This document shows positions 8,667-17,572 of a stretch of 64,000 nt of DNA, in pieces (the first letter of the stretch is position 1; the number at the start of each line of letters is the position of its first letter). Position numbers and translations under genes: made by a program. The stretch lies in the NCBI GenBank assembly GCA_046074525.1, contig JBJTOK010000021.1, forward strand, positions 1 to 64,000, given 5' to 3'. Source of the DNA: JAHEZL01 sp046074525. GTDB lineage: Bacteria > Bacteroidota > Bacteroidia > Flavobacteriales_C > GCA-002722245. Under the pieces are notes generated by a model. The model ran no database searches and was not told the origin of the DNA. It saw only the letters and a list, made by a program, of their open reading frames with translations.

Positions 8667-9529
8667 AATTCAATTACTTCTATCCATTTTTTATCCTGCA
8701 TCGTCACAAATAGTTTTTTTTCATCTCTGCTCAAAGCAACGTTGGTGGGTTTGTCGCCATGTAGAACAGCGACCACCTTTTGCCGGCCCTTAGGAGAAAT
8801 GATAAGAATAATTCCTGCATCGTAGCGGGAGATATATAAATTCCCTTTGCTATCACAGCAGATACCGTCGAGTCCATCTTCCTGAAAAGAAAGAACTTCT
8901 TGCTTATTGGAAATATTGCCGTTGTCGTCGAGATCGTATTTCCATATTTTGCGTTGCATGCTTTCGTTTACATACAATGTTCTTTGATCAGGAGAAACTT
9001 CAATGCCGTTGGTTGTCCCCATGTTTTCTTCTAAGAGGGTAGTGCTGCCATCTTTATTGATCCTCCACAAATTACCACTGCTTTTTTCCCAGCTGGGATC
9101 GGAGGCGAACAATAACCCGTTTTTCATGATGGCAACATCGTTGGGCTGATTCATTTTTTCGTTGTGTGCAAGAACAGAAATCTTCTTCGTGTGTACATCA
9201 ATTTTTAAAATGTTGTGTTGCGTGTAATCGGCGACGTACATGTTGTTTTGCGCATCGAAGCAAATGCCGTTGCCAATGCTTCCTTTTGGTAAATCGACAA
9301 ACAATTGCGGAATGGAATCGCCATTTTTTATAATGCCGATAGAACCTTCGTGATGAAAATTAACAACATATAAATTACCACTGCTGTCTACAGCCGGACC
9401 TTCAATGCCTTCGGTGAAAACAGCGGGTGTAAAGATTTTTGAATGCAGTGTCCGGTGACTGCGGAGAGAGAAAGAGGAGAGAAGGAAAATGGCGAAAACG
9501 CAGCTTAAGATGAATAAACTTTGCTTCAT
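8663..9529 (-). CDS. Exported SMP-30/gluconolactonase-like beta-propeller
   Basis: A signal-peptide-like N-terminus (MKQSLFILSCVFAIFLLSSFS) precedes repeated six-bladed propeller signatures: EGPAVDSSGNLYVVN, GNGICFDAQNNMYVAD, NDVAIMKNGLLFASDP, DGICCDSKGNLYISRY. These match SMP-30/gluconolaconase/LRE-like proteins, which bind a divalent metal and often hydrolyse lactones or esters. The substrate cannot be read from the sequence. The internal cysteine of the signal segment (LSC) might be a lipobox, but it lacks a typical context. The start overlaps the engB stop by 4 bases, and its end overlaps the next gene by 4 bases. Confidence 0.8.
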   Translation of the reverse strand: MKQSLFILSCVFAIFLLSSFSLRSHRTLHSKIFTPAVFTEGIEGPAVDSSGNLYVVNFHHEGSIGIIKNGDSIPQLFVDLPKGSIGNGICFDAQNNMYVADYTQHNILKIDVHTKKISVLAHNEKMNQPNDVAIMKNGLLFASDPSWEKSSGNLWRINKDGSTTLLEENMGTTNGIEVSPDQRTLYVNESMQRKIWKYDLDDNGNISNKQEVLSFQEDGLDGICCDSKGNLYISRYDAGIILIISPKGRQKVVAVLHGDKPTNVALSRDEKKLFVTMQDKKWIEVIEL

Positions 9530-10128
9530 GGTTTATAAGTTGAATTGCACTGCTCAATAAAATCGAGGATCTGTTCCATGCCTTCTTTTTTCTCCGAAGA
9601 AGTGGAAAAGGTGATGGGCAGTTCTTCCCAGTATTCAAGTAGTGCTTTACCGTAATCGGCGATGTTTTGCGCTGCTTTTACCTTGCCCATCTTATCGGTT
9701 TTGGTAAAGACAATGCAGAAGGGAATCTGGTTTTCGCCGAGCCAGTTGATGAACTCCACATCAATTTTTTGTGGGGCGTGCCGACTGTCGACGAGCACAA
9801 ATGTGTACATCAGGTTTTTGCGTTGCAGCAGATAATCGGAAATCATTTTTTCCCATCCTGATTTCACTCCTTTCGAAACCTTGGCGTAGCCGTAGCCGGG
9901 TAAGTCGGTGATGAACCACTTTTCATTGATGAGAAAATGGTTGATGAGCTGCGTTTTTCCAGGCGTAGCACTGGTTTTAGCAAGATTCTTATGGTTGGTG
10001 AGTGCGTTGATTAAACTGGATTTCCCAACGTTGGATCGGCCGATAAAGGCATATTCGGGCAAATTGGTGACAGGGCATTTGGAAACATCACTGTTGCTTA
10101 CCGAAAACGCTGCCGAGTGAATGATCAT
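9526..10128 (-). CDS. engB: Ribosome biogenesis GTP-binding protein YsxC/EngB
   Basis: A 200-aa essential GTPase for large-subunit assembly. G1 is GRSNVGKSSLINAL, G2 is around SATPGKTQ, G3 is DLPGYGYAKVS, G4 is FTKTDK, and G5 lies near TFSTSSEKKEG. All are canonical for EngB, and the length is normal. The gene overlaps both neighbours by 4 bases (alpha/beta hydrolase upstream, SMP-30-like downstream), so the block 8091-10889 is one operon. Linkage of EngB with an alpha/beta hydrolase probably reflects shared expression, not shared function. Confidence 0.95.
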   Translation of the reverse strand: MIIHSAAFSVSNSDVSKCPVTNLPEYAFIGRSNVGKSSLINALTNHKNLAKTSATPGKTQLINHFLINEKWFITDLPGYGYAKVSKGVKSGWEKMISDYLLQRKNLMYTFVLVDSRHAPQKIDVEFINWLGENQIPFCIVFTKTDKMGKVKAAQNIADYGKALLEYWEELPITFSTSSEKKEGMEQILDFIEQCNSTYKP

Positions 10129-10889
10129 TTGCCCCTGGTTTTTAGCAACCAGGCGTCGAGCAAAGCATTAAATTGTGCAGGATGTTCCATCATTGCGGCA
10201 TGACCACATTTGTCGATCCAATGCAATTCAGAGCCTGAAATAAGATTGTTAAACTCCACCGCTACTTCAGGAGGAGTGATGATATCATTTTTACCCCAGA
10301 TGAGGAGGGTTGGTATTTTTATTTTGTGCAGGTCGTCCTTCACGTTGTGGCGGATGGCACTTTTCGCCAGTGCCAGTACCTTAACAAGTTTCGCTCTGTT
10401 GTTGATGATCTCAAAAACTTCATCCACCAGTTCGTCCGTAGCGTGTTTAGGATCGTAAAAAGTTTGCGCTGTTCTTTCGCGGATAAAATTCTTGTCTTCT
10501 CTTTTAGGGTAATTTCCACCAAAGGCATTTTCATACAAACCAGAGCTTCCGGTGAGTACCAGAGAGTGCACTTTTTCCGGCCAGCGGTCAACATACACCA
10601 AAGCAACGTGTCCGCCAAGGGAGTTTCCTAAAAGGGTCACGTTGTTGTATCCTTTGTGGACAATGAATTTTTTCAGGAACTCAGCCAAGGTTTTTACACC
10701 GGTGGTGAGCAGTGGCATATCGTAGAGCGGTAACATAGGGATCACGATTTTGTATCGGCCCTTAAAGTGCTTGAATAATTCCTCGAAATTGGAAAGCGCT
10801 CCGAAAAGTCCGTGCAGCAAGATTACTACTTCTCCTTCTCCTTCTTCAATGTATTTGAATTTCCCGTCGTCGATGATGTTGTATGCCAT
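10125..10889 (-). CDS. Alpha/beta hydrolase
   Basis: A 254-aa single-domain alpha/beta hydrolase. The oxyanion-hole HG motif is LLHGLFGALSNFE, the nucleophile elbow is GNSLGGH, the acid is in IWGKNDIITPP, and the catalytic His is in DKCGHAAMMEHP. The layout resembles the C-C hydrolase/haloperoxidase-like group, but the substrate is unknown. There is no signal peptide. It is the first gene of the leftward operon, and its 5' end faces the mraZ promoter region across 150 bases, so control regions of the two divergent units are close together. Confidence 0.88.
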   Translation of the reverse strand: MAYNIIDDGKFKYIEEGEGEVVILLHGLFGALSNFEELFKHFKGRYKIVIPMLPLYDMPLLTTGVKTLAEFLKKFIVHKGYNNVTLLGNSLGGHVALVYVDRWPEKVHSLVLTGSSGLYENAFGGNYPKREDKNFIRERTAQTFYDPKHATDELVDEVFEIINNRAKLVKVLALAKSAIRHNVKDDLHKIKIPTLLIWGKNDIITPPEVAVEFNNLISGSELHWIDKCGHAAMMEHPAQFNALLDAWLLKTRGK

Positions 10890-11041
10890 AAATCTCTCTT
10901 TGTGCTTTGAGCAAAAATAGTAAAATAATAATAGGAAAACAGTTCGCCCTCTCCGGGCTTGTTAAAATAGTTTTCTCCCACTCCAAATATCCCAGTAAAA
11001 ACAGTCGTGTGGACAGCTTGGTGGTAAAAGTTATCAACAAT

Positions 11042-11075
11042 GTGGTAGAAAGTGGGATAAAGTGGAGATAAGTGG
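11042..11075 (+). promoter_or_regulatory. MraZ operator: four GTGG boxes at 10-bp spacing
   Basis: GTGG occurs at 11042, 11052, 11062 and 11072, exactly one helical turn apart. MraZ rings are known to bind several direct TGG(G/T)-type repeats with 10-bp periodicity upstream of their own gene. The array abuts and covers the region upstream of the putative -7 box at 11077, so bound MraZ would block RNA polymerase, consistent with autorepression of the dcw cluster. Confidence 0.85.
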
Positions 11076-11076
11076 T

Positions 11077-11084
11077 TATATTTA
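11077..11084 (+). promoter_or_regulatory. Putative dcw cluster promoter (-7 box)
   Basis: TATATTTA matches TAnnTTTG in 7 of 8 positions and immediately follows the last MraZ box. A start near 11091 would give a leader of about 30 bases before mraZ. No TTG element is seen at the expected distance; the MraZ boxes occupy that space. Confidence 0.45.
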
Positions 11085-11121
11085 CGCTTTAAATAGCGGG
11101 AAATCGCCTGAAAAAAAGGGA

Positions 11122-11586
11122 ATGACGAACTTCATCGGAGAATACGAATGCAAGCTGGACGCCAAAGGCAGGTTGATGCTGCCTTCGGGGTTGAAGAAGC
11201 AGTGTGCTCCGGAGTCGGAAGGTCGTTTTGTGGTGAACCGCGGAATGGAGGCTTGTTTGGTGATGTATCAGAAGCATGACTGGGAAAAGGTGACGGCGGA
11301 GATCTCTAAGCTCAATCAGTTTGTAACCAAGAACAGGGAGTTTATCCGTCGTTTCAACAATGGTGCAACGGCAATGGAGCTGGATGCTGTGGGAAGATTG
11401 CTGATTCCGAAAAAATTATTGGATTATGCCGGTATCGATAAAGACCTTGTGCTCTTTGCTTATGCCGACAAGATTGAAATCTGGTCGAAGAAGGCTTACG
11501 AGAAAATGATGAATGATGATGCTGATTTCGCGAAGCTGGCCGAAGAAGTAATGGGAAATAAAGATTCACAAAATATTAATGAGTAA
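11122..11586 (+). CDS. mraZ: Division and cell wall cluster transcriptional repressor MraZ
   Basis: MraZ is an AbrB/SpoVT-like double-domain DNA-binding protein. The two repeats are visible: FIGEYECKLDAKGRLMLPS at the N-terminus and AMELDAVGRLLIPKKLLDYAG in the second half, each with the DxxGR signature. I chose ATG 11122 (154 aa) because the family starts right before this motif and an AAGGG precedes it; a GTG at 11062 lies inside the operator. It is the first gene of the dcw cluster and overlaps rsmH by 8 bases. It is likely autoregulated through the four boxes upstream. Confidence 0.95.
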   Translation: MTNFIGEYECKLDAKGRLMLPSGLKKQCAPESEGRFVVNRGMEACLVMYQKHDWEKVTAEISKLNQFVTKNREFIRRFNNGATAMELDAVGRLLIPKKLLDYAGIDKDLVLFAYADKIEIWSKKAYEKMMNDDADFAKLAEEVMGNKDSQNINE

Positions 11587-12478
11587 CTACCACGTTCCAG
11601 TAATGCTTAAGGAAAGTATAGATGCATTGCAGATCCAGCCGGATGGAATATACGTTGATGCAACGTATGGTGGGGGAGGGCACTCTAAAAAAATCCTTGA
11701 AAAATTAACCACCGGTAAACTCATTGCTTTCGATAGAGATCCTGATGCAGCGAAGAATGAAGTGAATGACAGCCGACTCATTTTTGTGAACGATAATTTC
11801 AGTCAGCTCGAGAAATACGTGAAGCTCTACCGCTTTATGAAAGTGGATGGTATTCTTGCGGATTTCGGTATTTCGTCATGGCAAATCGATGCGGCGGAAA
11901 GAGGTTTCTCTACCCGCTTTGATGCGGAGCTCGACATGCGTATGGATTCACGTTCCTTGCTTTCTGCAAAAGATATTTTGAATACTTATGATGAGTCGCA
12001 GCTCTCTCATATTTTGAAAGAGTATGGTGATATTATCAACGGGCGGCAAATTGCGCGTGCCATTATTGCGCACCGCACCGCACAACCTTTCAAGACTACC
12101 TTTGATTTGAAAAATGCTTTGTCGGGTTTTACTTCCAAAGCAGATGAAAATAAATTCTTTGCCAAAATTTTTCAGGCGATCCGCATTGAAGTGAATAAGG
12201 AACTTGAAGAAATAAAAGCCTTTTTAACCCAGGCAGAAAATGTGTTGAATCCTAAGGGTCGATTGGTTTGTATTTCTTACCACTCTCTGGAAGACCGATT
12301 GGTAAAGAATTACATGAAGGCGGGCAATGAAAGTGGTGAAGTGGAAAAAGATTTTTTCGGAAATCCGAAAGCAGGGTTGAAGGTCATTACTAAAAAACCA
12401 ATGCTGCCAACAGAAGAAGAAATTAAAGTGAACAGCAGGGCAAGAAGTGCAAAACTGAGAATAGCAGAAAAAGCATGA
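11579..12478 (+). CDS. rsmH: 16S rRNA (cytosine-1402-N4)-methyltransferase RsmH
   Basis: Methylates C1402 of 16S rRNA with S-adenosylmethionine. The start HVPVMLKESIDAL, the SAM-binding DATYGGGGHSKKIL, ILADFGISSWQID and the C-terminal ISYHSLEDRLVKNYMK are family signatures. The 299-aa length is usual. Its start overlaps the end of mraZ (ATGAGTAA) and its stop overlaps ftsL, indicating coupled translation. It is the second gene of the cluster, the same place as in most bacteria. Confidence 0.96.
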   Translation: MSNYHVPVMLKESIDALQIQPDGIYVDATYGGGGHSKKILEKLTTGKLIAFDRDPDAAKNEVNDSRLIFVNDNFSQLEKYVKLYRFMKVDGILADFGISSWQIDAAERGFSTRFDAELDMRMDSRSLLSAKDILNTYDESQLSHILKEYGDIINGRQIARAIIAHRTAQPFKTTFDLKNALSGFTSKADENKFFAKIFQAIRIEVNKELEEIKAFLTQAENVLNPKGRLVCISYHSLEDRLVKNYMKAGNESGEVEKDFFGNPKAGLKVITKKPMLPTEEEIKVNSRARSAKLRIAEKA

Positions 12479-12837
12479 GCGACGAAAAGAAAATAGAAGA
12501 AAAAGCAAAGGCTGCTCCCAAAAAAGGTCTGTCGAAAAGGATCAATGAGGAGAAGGCTTACGCGATTTTGCCTTTCGTGATCTTCCTTACACTTGTTGCT
12601 GTGGTGTACATCGCGAACTCTTATTATGTGGAGCATACCATTCGCGATATCGCCCGACTGCAAACGGAATTGCATGAGTTGCGTGCCGAAGACATTGAAC
12701 TGAAGACGATCGTGAACATACAAACACGACAGTCGGAAGTGATAAAAAATGCTGAACATCTGGGCCTGAAACCCCTTGTTGAGCAGCCCGCAGGAATTTT
12801 AATTAAAGAGAAAGTAAAACCTCAAACTGATAATTGA
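12475..12837 (+). CDS. ftsL: FtsL-like cell division protein
   Basis: A 120-aa bitopic protein. A charged, Lys/Ala-rich cytoplasmic N-terminus of about 35 residues precedes one membrane helix (AILPFVIFLTLVAVVYIA) and a periplasmic coiled-coil segment (HTIRDIARLQTELHELRAED). Sequence conservation in FtsL is weak, so the call rests on topology and on the position between rsmH and ftsI. FtsL works with FtsB and FtsQ to activate FtsWI septal synthesis. It overlaps the rsmH stop by 4 bases. Confidence 0.85.
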   Translation: MSDEKKIEEKAKAAPKKGLSKRINEEKAYAILPFVIFLTLVAVVYIANSYYVEHTIRDIARLQTELHELRAEDIELKTIVNIQTRQSEVIKNAEHLGLKPLVEQPAGILIKEKVKPQTDN

Positions 12838-12838
12838 A

Positions 12839-14893
12839 GTGGATGTAAAAAAGGATATTCTTTGGAGAGTATATCTTACTTTTTTTGTGATGGTCGCCTT
12901 CGCACTCGTAGTCATCTCCCAAATTGTCAACCTCCAGTTTTTCCAGGCAAAAGAAATTAAAGTCGCGGCTGTCGCCAAGATCGCTGATTATCGCGAGGTG
13001 GAAGCCAACCGAGGTGATATCTATTCCAGCGATGGGAGTTTGATGGCTACTTCAATGACTTTCTACCTTGTAGGAATGGATTGCAGTTCAAAAGCGCTCA
13101 CCGACGAAAGTTTCAATGAAAATATTGATGCGTTATGCGATAGTCTGTCGGCTTTGTTAGGTGGCAAAACACCTAATGAATTCAAGCGCGACCTTGAGCA
13201 TTGCAGAAAGATAAAAAAGCGCTGGTATAAATTGCACGATGGCTTAACATACACTCAGTTCAGAAGACTGAAATCTTTCCCGCTTTTTAATAAAGGAAAA
13301 TACGCTGGTGGATTGGTGTACACCCGTAAGATTGAGCGCAGGCGTCCTTACCAGATGGCATCGCGTACTTTAGGAAAAGGTGGCGATAGTGAAATTGGTA
13401 TTGAAGGGGCTTTCAATTTGTATCTGCGTGGTGAAAACGGATTGCAGTACCAAAGAAAAATCGGTGAGGGCATCTGGGTGCCTATTGATGATGCCAACTC
13501 TGTGGATCCTGTTGATGGCGGCGATGTGTACACGACTATCGACATGAAGATTCAGGACATTGCAGAAACAGAATTGCTCCGCAAGTTGCGTTACCACGGC
13601 GCTGAACACGGTTGTGTGGTGGTGATGGAAGTGGCTACCGGAAAAGTTCGCGCCATTGCAAATTTGAAAGTGACTGATACCGCAGGTGTTGGTACTTACC
13701 AAGAGTATGTGAACTACGCTGTGATGGAAAGATCGGAGCCTGGTTCGGTGTTTAAACTGGCTTCACTATTAGTAGCGATTGAAGACGGAAAAATTGATGC
13801 TTCTACTTTAGTGGATACTAAAAATGGCCGCGTGACTTTCTACGATAAAACGATTGTTGATTCTCACGGACCTTATGGAATTATCAATGTACAAAGGGTT
13901 TTGGAAGTTTCTTCTAACGTGGGGACTTCTATTTTGATCAACGAGCATTATGGAAAAAATCCACGTGCTTTCGTTAATCGCTTATACAAATTCGGACTCA
14001 CTGAAAGTTTGAATCTCGATATCGAAGGTGAACCAAAACCAAATATCAAAACACCAGGAGGTAAAGGCTGGTCGGGTTTGACACTTCCTATCATGTCGTA
14101 CGGTTATGATATGGAAATTACTCCCCTGCAAACTTTAGCTTTTTACAATGCACTTGCAAACAATGGCTATCGTGTAAAACCAATGTTTGTAGAGCGTGTG
14201 GTGCAAAAAGACGGAAGTGTAAAAGTGTTTAACCCTGAAGTTTCCAAGTCACCGATATGCTCGCAAAAAACAGTAGCCAATGCAAAGGCAATGCTTGAAG
14301 GCGTGGTACTCAACGGAACAGCAAAAGCAATTCAAAACGACAAATATTCCATCGCCGGAAAAACAGGTACAGCATGGTTTGGCTACAACGGTCGCAAAAA
14401 AGATGAAGAGCGTCATTATCGTTCAACTTTTGTTGGTTATTTCCCTGCCGACAAGCCGAAGTATTCCATCATCGTGGTGGTATCCGATCCAAGAAAAAAT
14501 GGTTACTACGGTGGTGAAGTTTCTGCACCGGTTTTCAAAGCGATTTCTGATCGTATTTATGCCAACATGATCGATAGTGCGAAACTGAAAAAAGCTACCG
14601 TGGCTCCTTTAGTGGCTGATAAACTCAAGCCTTCTGCAATGGAAGATGAAGCAGTGCTCTCTAAAAGAATGGCTGTGAAAAGTGTGGCTGCACAAAAGAA
14701 GATTGTAACACCTGCGCTGGGTGATAATAAGGTGCCTGATGTTACCGGACTGGGTTTGAAGGATGGCGTGTTCCTTTTGGAAAATATGGGATTGATAGTG
14801 AAGGTACAGGGAAGAGGAACCATCGCGAAACAATCGATTGCACCCGGAACACCAATCATTAAAGGAAGTGAAATAATAATAGAATTGATATAA
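12839..14893 (+). CDS. ftsI: Septal peptidoglycan transpeptidase FtsI (PBP3) with PASTA domain
   Basis: Class B penicillin-binding protein, 684 aa. There is one N-terminal membrane helix (about residues 10-32), a dimerisation/pedestal region with RGDIYSSDG, and a transpeptidase domain with the nucleophile S303 (SEPGSVFK), SSN in EVSSNVG and the KTG triad in AGKTGTAW. The last 55 residues form a PASTA domain (PDVTGLGLKDGVFLLENMG), which Gram-negative proteobacterial FtsI lacks but Bacteroidota homologues often carry. The start is GTG, one base after the ftsL stop. Partners are FtsW, FtsL and FtsQ, all in this cluster. Confidence 0.95.
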   Translation: MDVKKDILWRVYLTFFVMVAFALVVISQIVNLQFFQAKEIKVAAVAKIADYREVEANRGDIYSSDGSLMATSMTFYLVGMDCSSKALTDESFNENIDALCDSLSALLGGKTPNEFKRDLEHCRKIKKRWYKLHDGLTYTQFRRLKSFPLFNKGKYAGGLVYTRKIERRRPYQMASRTLGKGGDSEIGIEGAFNLYLRGENGLQYQRKIGEGIWVPIDDANSVDPVDGGDVYTTIDMKIQDIAETELLRKLRYHGAEHGCVVVMEVATGKVRAIANLKVTDTAGVGTYQEYVNYAVMERSEPGSVFKLASLLVAIEDGKIDASTLVDTKNGRVTFYDKTIVDSHGPYGIINVQRVLEVSSNVGTSILINEHYGKNPRAFVNRLYKFGLTESLNLDIEGEPKPNIKTPGGKGWSGLTLPIMSYGYDMEITPLQTLAFYNALANNGYRVKPMFVERVVQKDGSVKVFNPEVSKSPICSQKTVANAKAMLEGVVLNGTAKAIQNDKYSIAGKTGTAWFGYNGRKKDEERHYRSTFVGYFPADKPKYSIIVVVSDPRKNGYYGGEVSAPVFKAISDRIYANMIDSAKLKKATVAPLVADKLKPSAMEDEAVLSKRMAVKSVAAQKKIVTPALGDNKVPDVTGLGLKDGVFLLENMGLIVKVQGRGTIAKQSIAPGTPIIKGSEIIIELI

Positions 14894-16357
14894 ATGAAAT
14901 TATTATCCGACATACTATATAAAGCAGGTATTGATGAGATCAAAGGCACCACAAAGCTGGCGATCACATCCATCTGCTTTGATTCGAGAGCTGTAGAGCA
15001 ATCTTCGCTCTTTGTTGCTGTAAAAGGAACAAAGGTTGATGGGCATGAGTTCATCAGTAAAGCAATTGGAGATGGTGCGATTGCAGTGGTTTGTGAGCAG
15101 TTTCCTGCTGAGATGAATGATAAGGTGACTTACATTCAGGTGAAGGATTCCAGCTTTGCTTTGGGAATTATTGCTGCGAATTTTTTCGATAATCCTTCCG
15201 AAAAGCTCAAGTTGGTGGGGATTACCGGAACCAACGGAAAAACGACTACTACTACTTTGTTGTATACACTTTTCAAGAGCACAGGAAAAAAAGTAGGATT
15301 GTTGTCGACAGTGAAAAATCTCATCAACAATGAGAAACTCGTTTCTACCCATACTACTGGTGATGCCATACAAATCAACGCGCTCCTCGCCGAAATGGTG
15401 AAGAAGGGTTGCACGCATTGCTTCATGGAAGTGAGTTCACATGCCATTCACCAAAACCGTATTGCAGGATTGAAATTTGATGGTGCCGTGTTTACCAACA
15501 TCACCCACGATCACCTCGATTATCACGGTGATTTCAATGAATACATCAAAGCGAAAAAGAAATTTTTCGATCATCTTCCTTCTGATGCTTTTGCGCTTGT
15601 TAACAGCGACGACAAGCATGGCGAAACAATGGTGCTCAACACCCGCGCCAAGGTATATACCTATGGTTTGAAAACCATGGCCGATTATAAATGCCGCATT
15701 CTTGAGAATCGTTTTTCAGGTTTGTTACTGAATATTGATAACAATGAAGTATGGTCGAAGCTGGTAGGAAAATTCAACGCTTACAACTTGTTGGTGGTGT
15801 ACGCTGTGTCACTTCTTTTAGGAGAAGATAAAATGGTAGTACTTACTTCCCTCAGCGCTTTATCTGCTGTGGAAGGAAGATTTCAATATGTGAAATCGAA
15901 AAACGGAATCATCGGAATTGTTGATTATGCTCACACTCCAGATGCTTTGGTAAATGTTCTTGAAACAGTAAATGGTATCCGCACAGGAAATGAAACTGTA
16001 ATTTCTGTGGTAGGTTGTGGTGGCGATCGTGATGCGGCAAAGCGTCCGGTGATGGCAAAAATTGCTTGTGACAATAGTGATAAAGTAATCCTCACTTCTG
16101 ACAATCCGCGGTCCGAAGATCCCGAAGAAATCATCGCGCAAATGAAGAAGGGTGTGGATGCTGTGAACTATAAAAAGTGTTTGGCTATCCTCGATAGAAA
16201 AGAAGCAATTCGCACTGCTTGTTCAATGGCACAGCCGGGCGACATTATTCTTGTTGCCGGAAAGGGCCACGAAAAATACCAGGAGATAAAAGGGGTAAAA
16301 CATCCTTTTGATGACCTGGAAATACTAGATGAATCATTAAAATTAATTGAAGGATAA
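14894..16357 (+). CDS. murE: UDP-MurNAc-tripeptide synthetase MurE (meso-DAP adding)
   Basis: Adds the third residue to UDP-MurNAc-L-Ala-D-Glu in the cytoplasm. The ATP loop is GITGTNGKTTTT, and SSHAIHQNRIAGLKFD and THDHLDYHG are family motifs. The amino-acid selectivity motif is SDNPRSEDP: the DNPR form marks enzymes that add meso-diaminopimelate, consistent with Gram-negative peptidoglycan. The 487-aa length is normal. The start directly abuts the ftsI stop, and the stop overlaps the mraY start by one base. Confidence 0.96.
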   Translation: MKLLSDILYKAGIDEIKGTTKLAITSICFDSRAVEQSSLFVAVKGTKVDGHEFISKAIGDGAIAVVCEQFPAEMNDKVTYIQVKDSSFALGIIAANFFDNPSEKLKLVGITGTNGKTTTTTLLYTLFKSTGKKVGLLSTVKNLINNEKLVSTHTTGDAIQINALLAEMVKKGCTHCFMEVSSHAIHQNRIAGLKFDGAVFTNITHDHLDYHGDFNEYIKAKKKFFDHLPSDAFALVNSDDKHGETMVLNTRAKVYTYGLKTMADYKCRILENRFSGLLLNIDNNEVWSKLVGKFNAYNLLVVYAVSLLLGEDKMVVLTSLSALSAVEGRFQYVKSKNGIIGIVDYAHTPDALVNVLETVNGIRTGNETVISVVGCGGDRDAAKRPVMAKIACDNSDKVILTSDNPRSEDPEEIIAQMKKGVDAVNYKKCLAILDRKEAIRTACSMAQPGDIILVAGKGHEKYQEIKGVKHPFDDLEILDESLKLIEG

Positions 16358-17565
16358 TGTTATACTATTTATTCAAATATTTAGATGAGCTGAAAGTTCC
16401 CGGAGCGGGAGTTTTTCAATACATCACTTTTCGTACGCTTTTGGCGATGGTGGTTTCGCTCTTCATTTCCATGATACTTGGTAAAAGAATTATCAACCTG
16501 CTGAGAAGATTGCAGGTAGGAGAAACTGTGCGTGACCTCGGTTTGGAAGGTCAGCTGAAAAAGCAAGGTACACCAACTATGGGCGGATTGATGATCCTTT
16601 CAGCGATTGTTATCCCAACTTTGCTTTTCGCAAGATTGGAAAACGTTTATATCATCCTGTTACTGGTGACTACAATTGGTTTGGGTTTCCTTGGTTTCAT
16701 GGATGACTATATCAAGGTATTTAAAAAGAACAAGGAAGGTTTGCAAGGGAAATTCAAGGTAGTCGGACAAGTGGGGATCGGGCTCATCGTTGGGGCTGTG
16801 TTGTTCTTCAATAAAAATGTAATCATCGCTGAACCAGTGGGAGAAGGTGTGGTGCAAAATGAAAAGACAGAATACAAGAAAGTGAAGTCGATGAAAACTA
16901 CTATTCCTTTTCTCAAAAACAATGAGATGGATTACGGGAAGGCAGTAGAGTTTTTCGGACTGGATCCTGCTGAATGGGCCTGGCTGATTTTTATTCCGGT
17001 GGTGATTCTCATTGTAACCGCAGTGTCGAACGGTGCCAACTTAACCGATGGAATTGATGGTTTGGCAGGCGGTTCATCAGCTATCATAGGAACTACTTTA
17101 GGTGTTCTTGCTTATGTAAGTGGTAACGCAATTTTCGCCGATTATCTCAATATCATGTACATTCCGAACATTGGTGAACTGGTGGTTTTCATGGGTGCGT
17201 TTGTGGGTGCGTGTATCGGCTTCCTTTGGTACAATGCCTATCCGGCTCAAGTGTTTATGGGCGATACAGGAAGTCTGGCTCTTGGTGGAATTATCGCTGT
17301 ATTCGCTATTGCGATCAGAAAGGAATTATTGATTCCTATTATTTGCGGAATCTTCCTCGTGGAAAATTTATCAGTGATCATGCAGGTGAGTTATTTCAAA
17401 TACACCAAGAAAAAATTTGGTGAGGGTCGCAGGATTTTCCTGATGTCGCCGCTGCACCATCATTACCAGAAGGCGGGCATGCATGAAGCTAAAATTGTGA
17501 CACGCTTCTGGATCGTGGGAATTATATTGGCGGTATGCGCCATTGCAACATTGAAACTGAGATAG
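16357..17565 (+). CDS. mraY: Phospho-N-acetylmuramoyl-pentapeptide transferase MraY
   Basis: Polytopic inner-membrane enzyme that makes lipid I from UDP-MurNAc-pentapeptide and undecaprenyl phosphate. Signatures are GTPTMGGLMI, FMDDYIKVFKKNKEGL (the metal-binding Asp pair), NLTDGIDGLAGG and SPLHHHYQKAG. At 402 aa it is longer than the E. coli enzyme (360) because of an insert near residues 155-195, common in Bacteroidota. Its position between murE and murD is canonical. Confidence 0.96.
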   Translation: MLYYLFKYLDELKVPGAGVFQYITFRTLLAMVVSLFISMILGKRIINLLRRLQVGETVRDLGLEGQLKKQGTPTMGGLMILSAIVIPTLLFARLENVYIILLLVTTIGLGFLGFMDDYIKVFKKNKEGLQGKFKVVGQVGIGLIVGAVLFFNKNVIIAEPVGEGVVQNEKTEYKKVKSMKTTIPFLKNNEMDYGKAVEFFGLDPAEWAWLIFIPVVILIVTAVSNGANLTDGIDGLAGGSSAIIGTTLGVLAYVSGNAIFADYLNIMYIPNIGELVVFMGAFVGACIGFLWYNAYPAQVFMGDTGSLALGGIIAVFAIAIRKELLIPIICGIFLVENLSVIMQVSYFKYTKKKFGEGRRIFLMSPLHHHYQKAGMHEAKIVTRFWIVGIILAVCAIATLKLR

Positions 17566-17572
17566 AAAAAGA

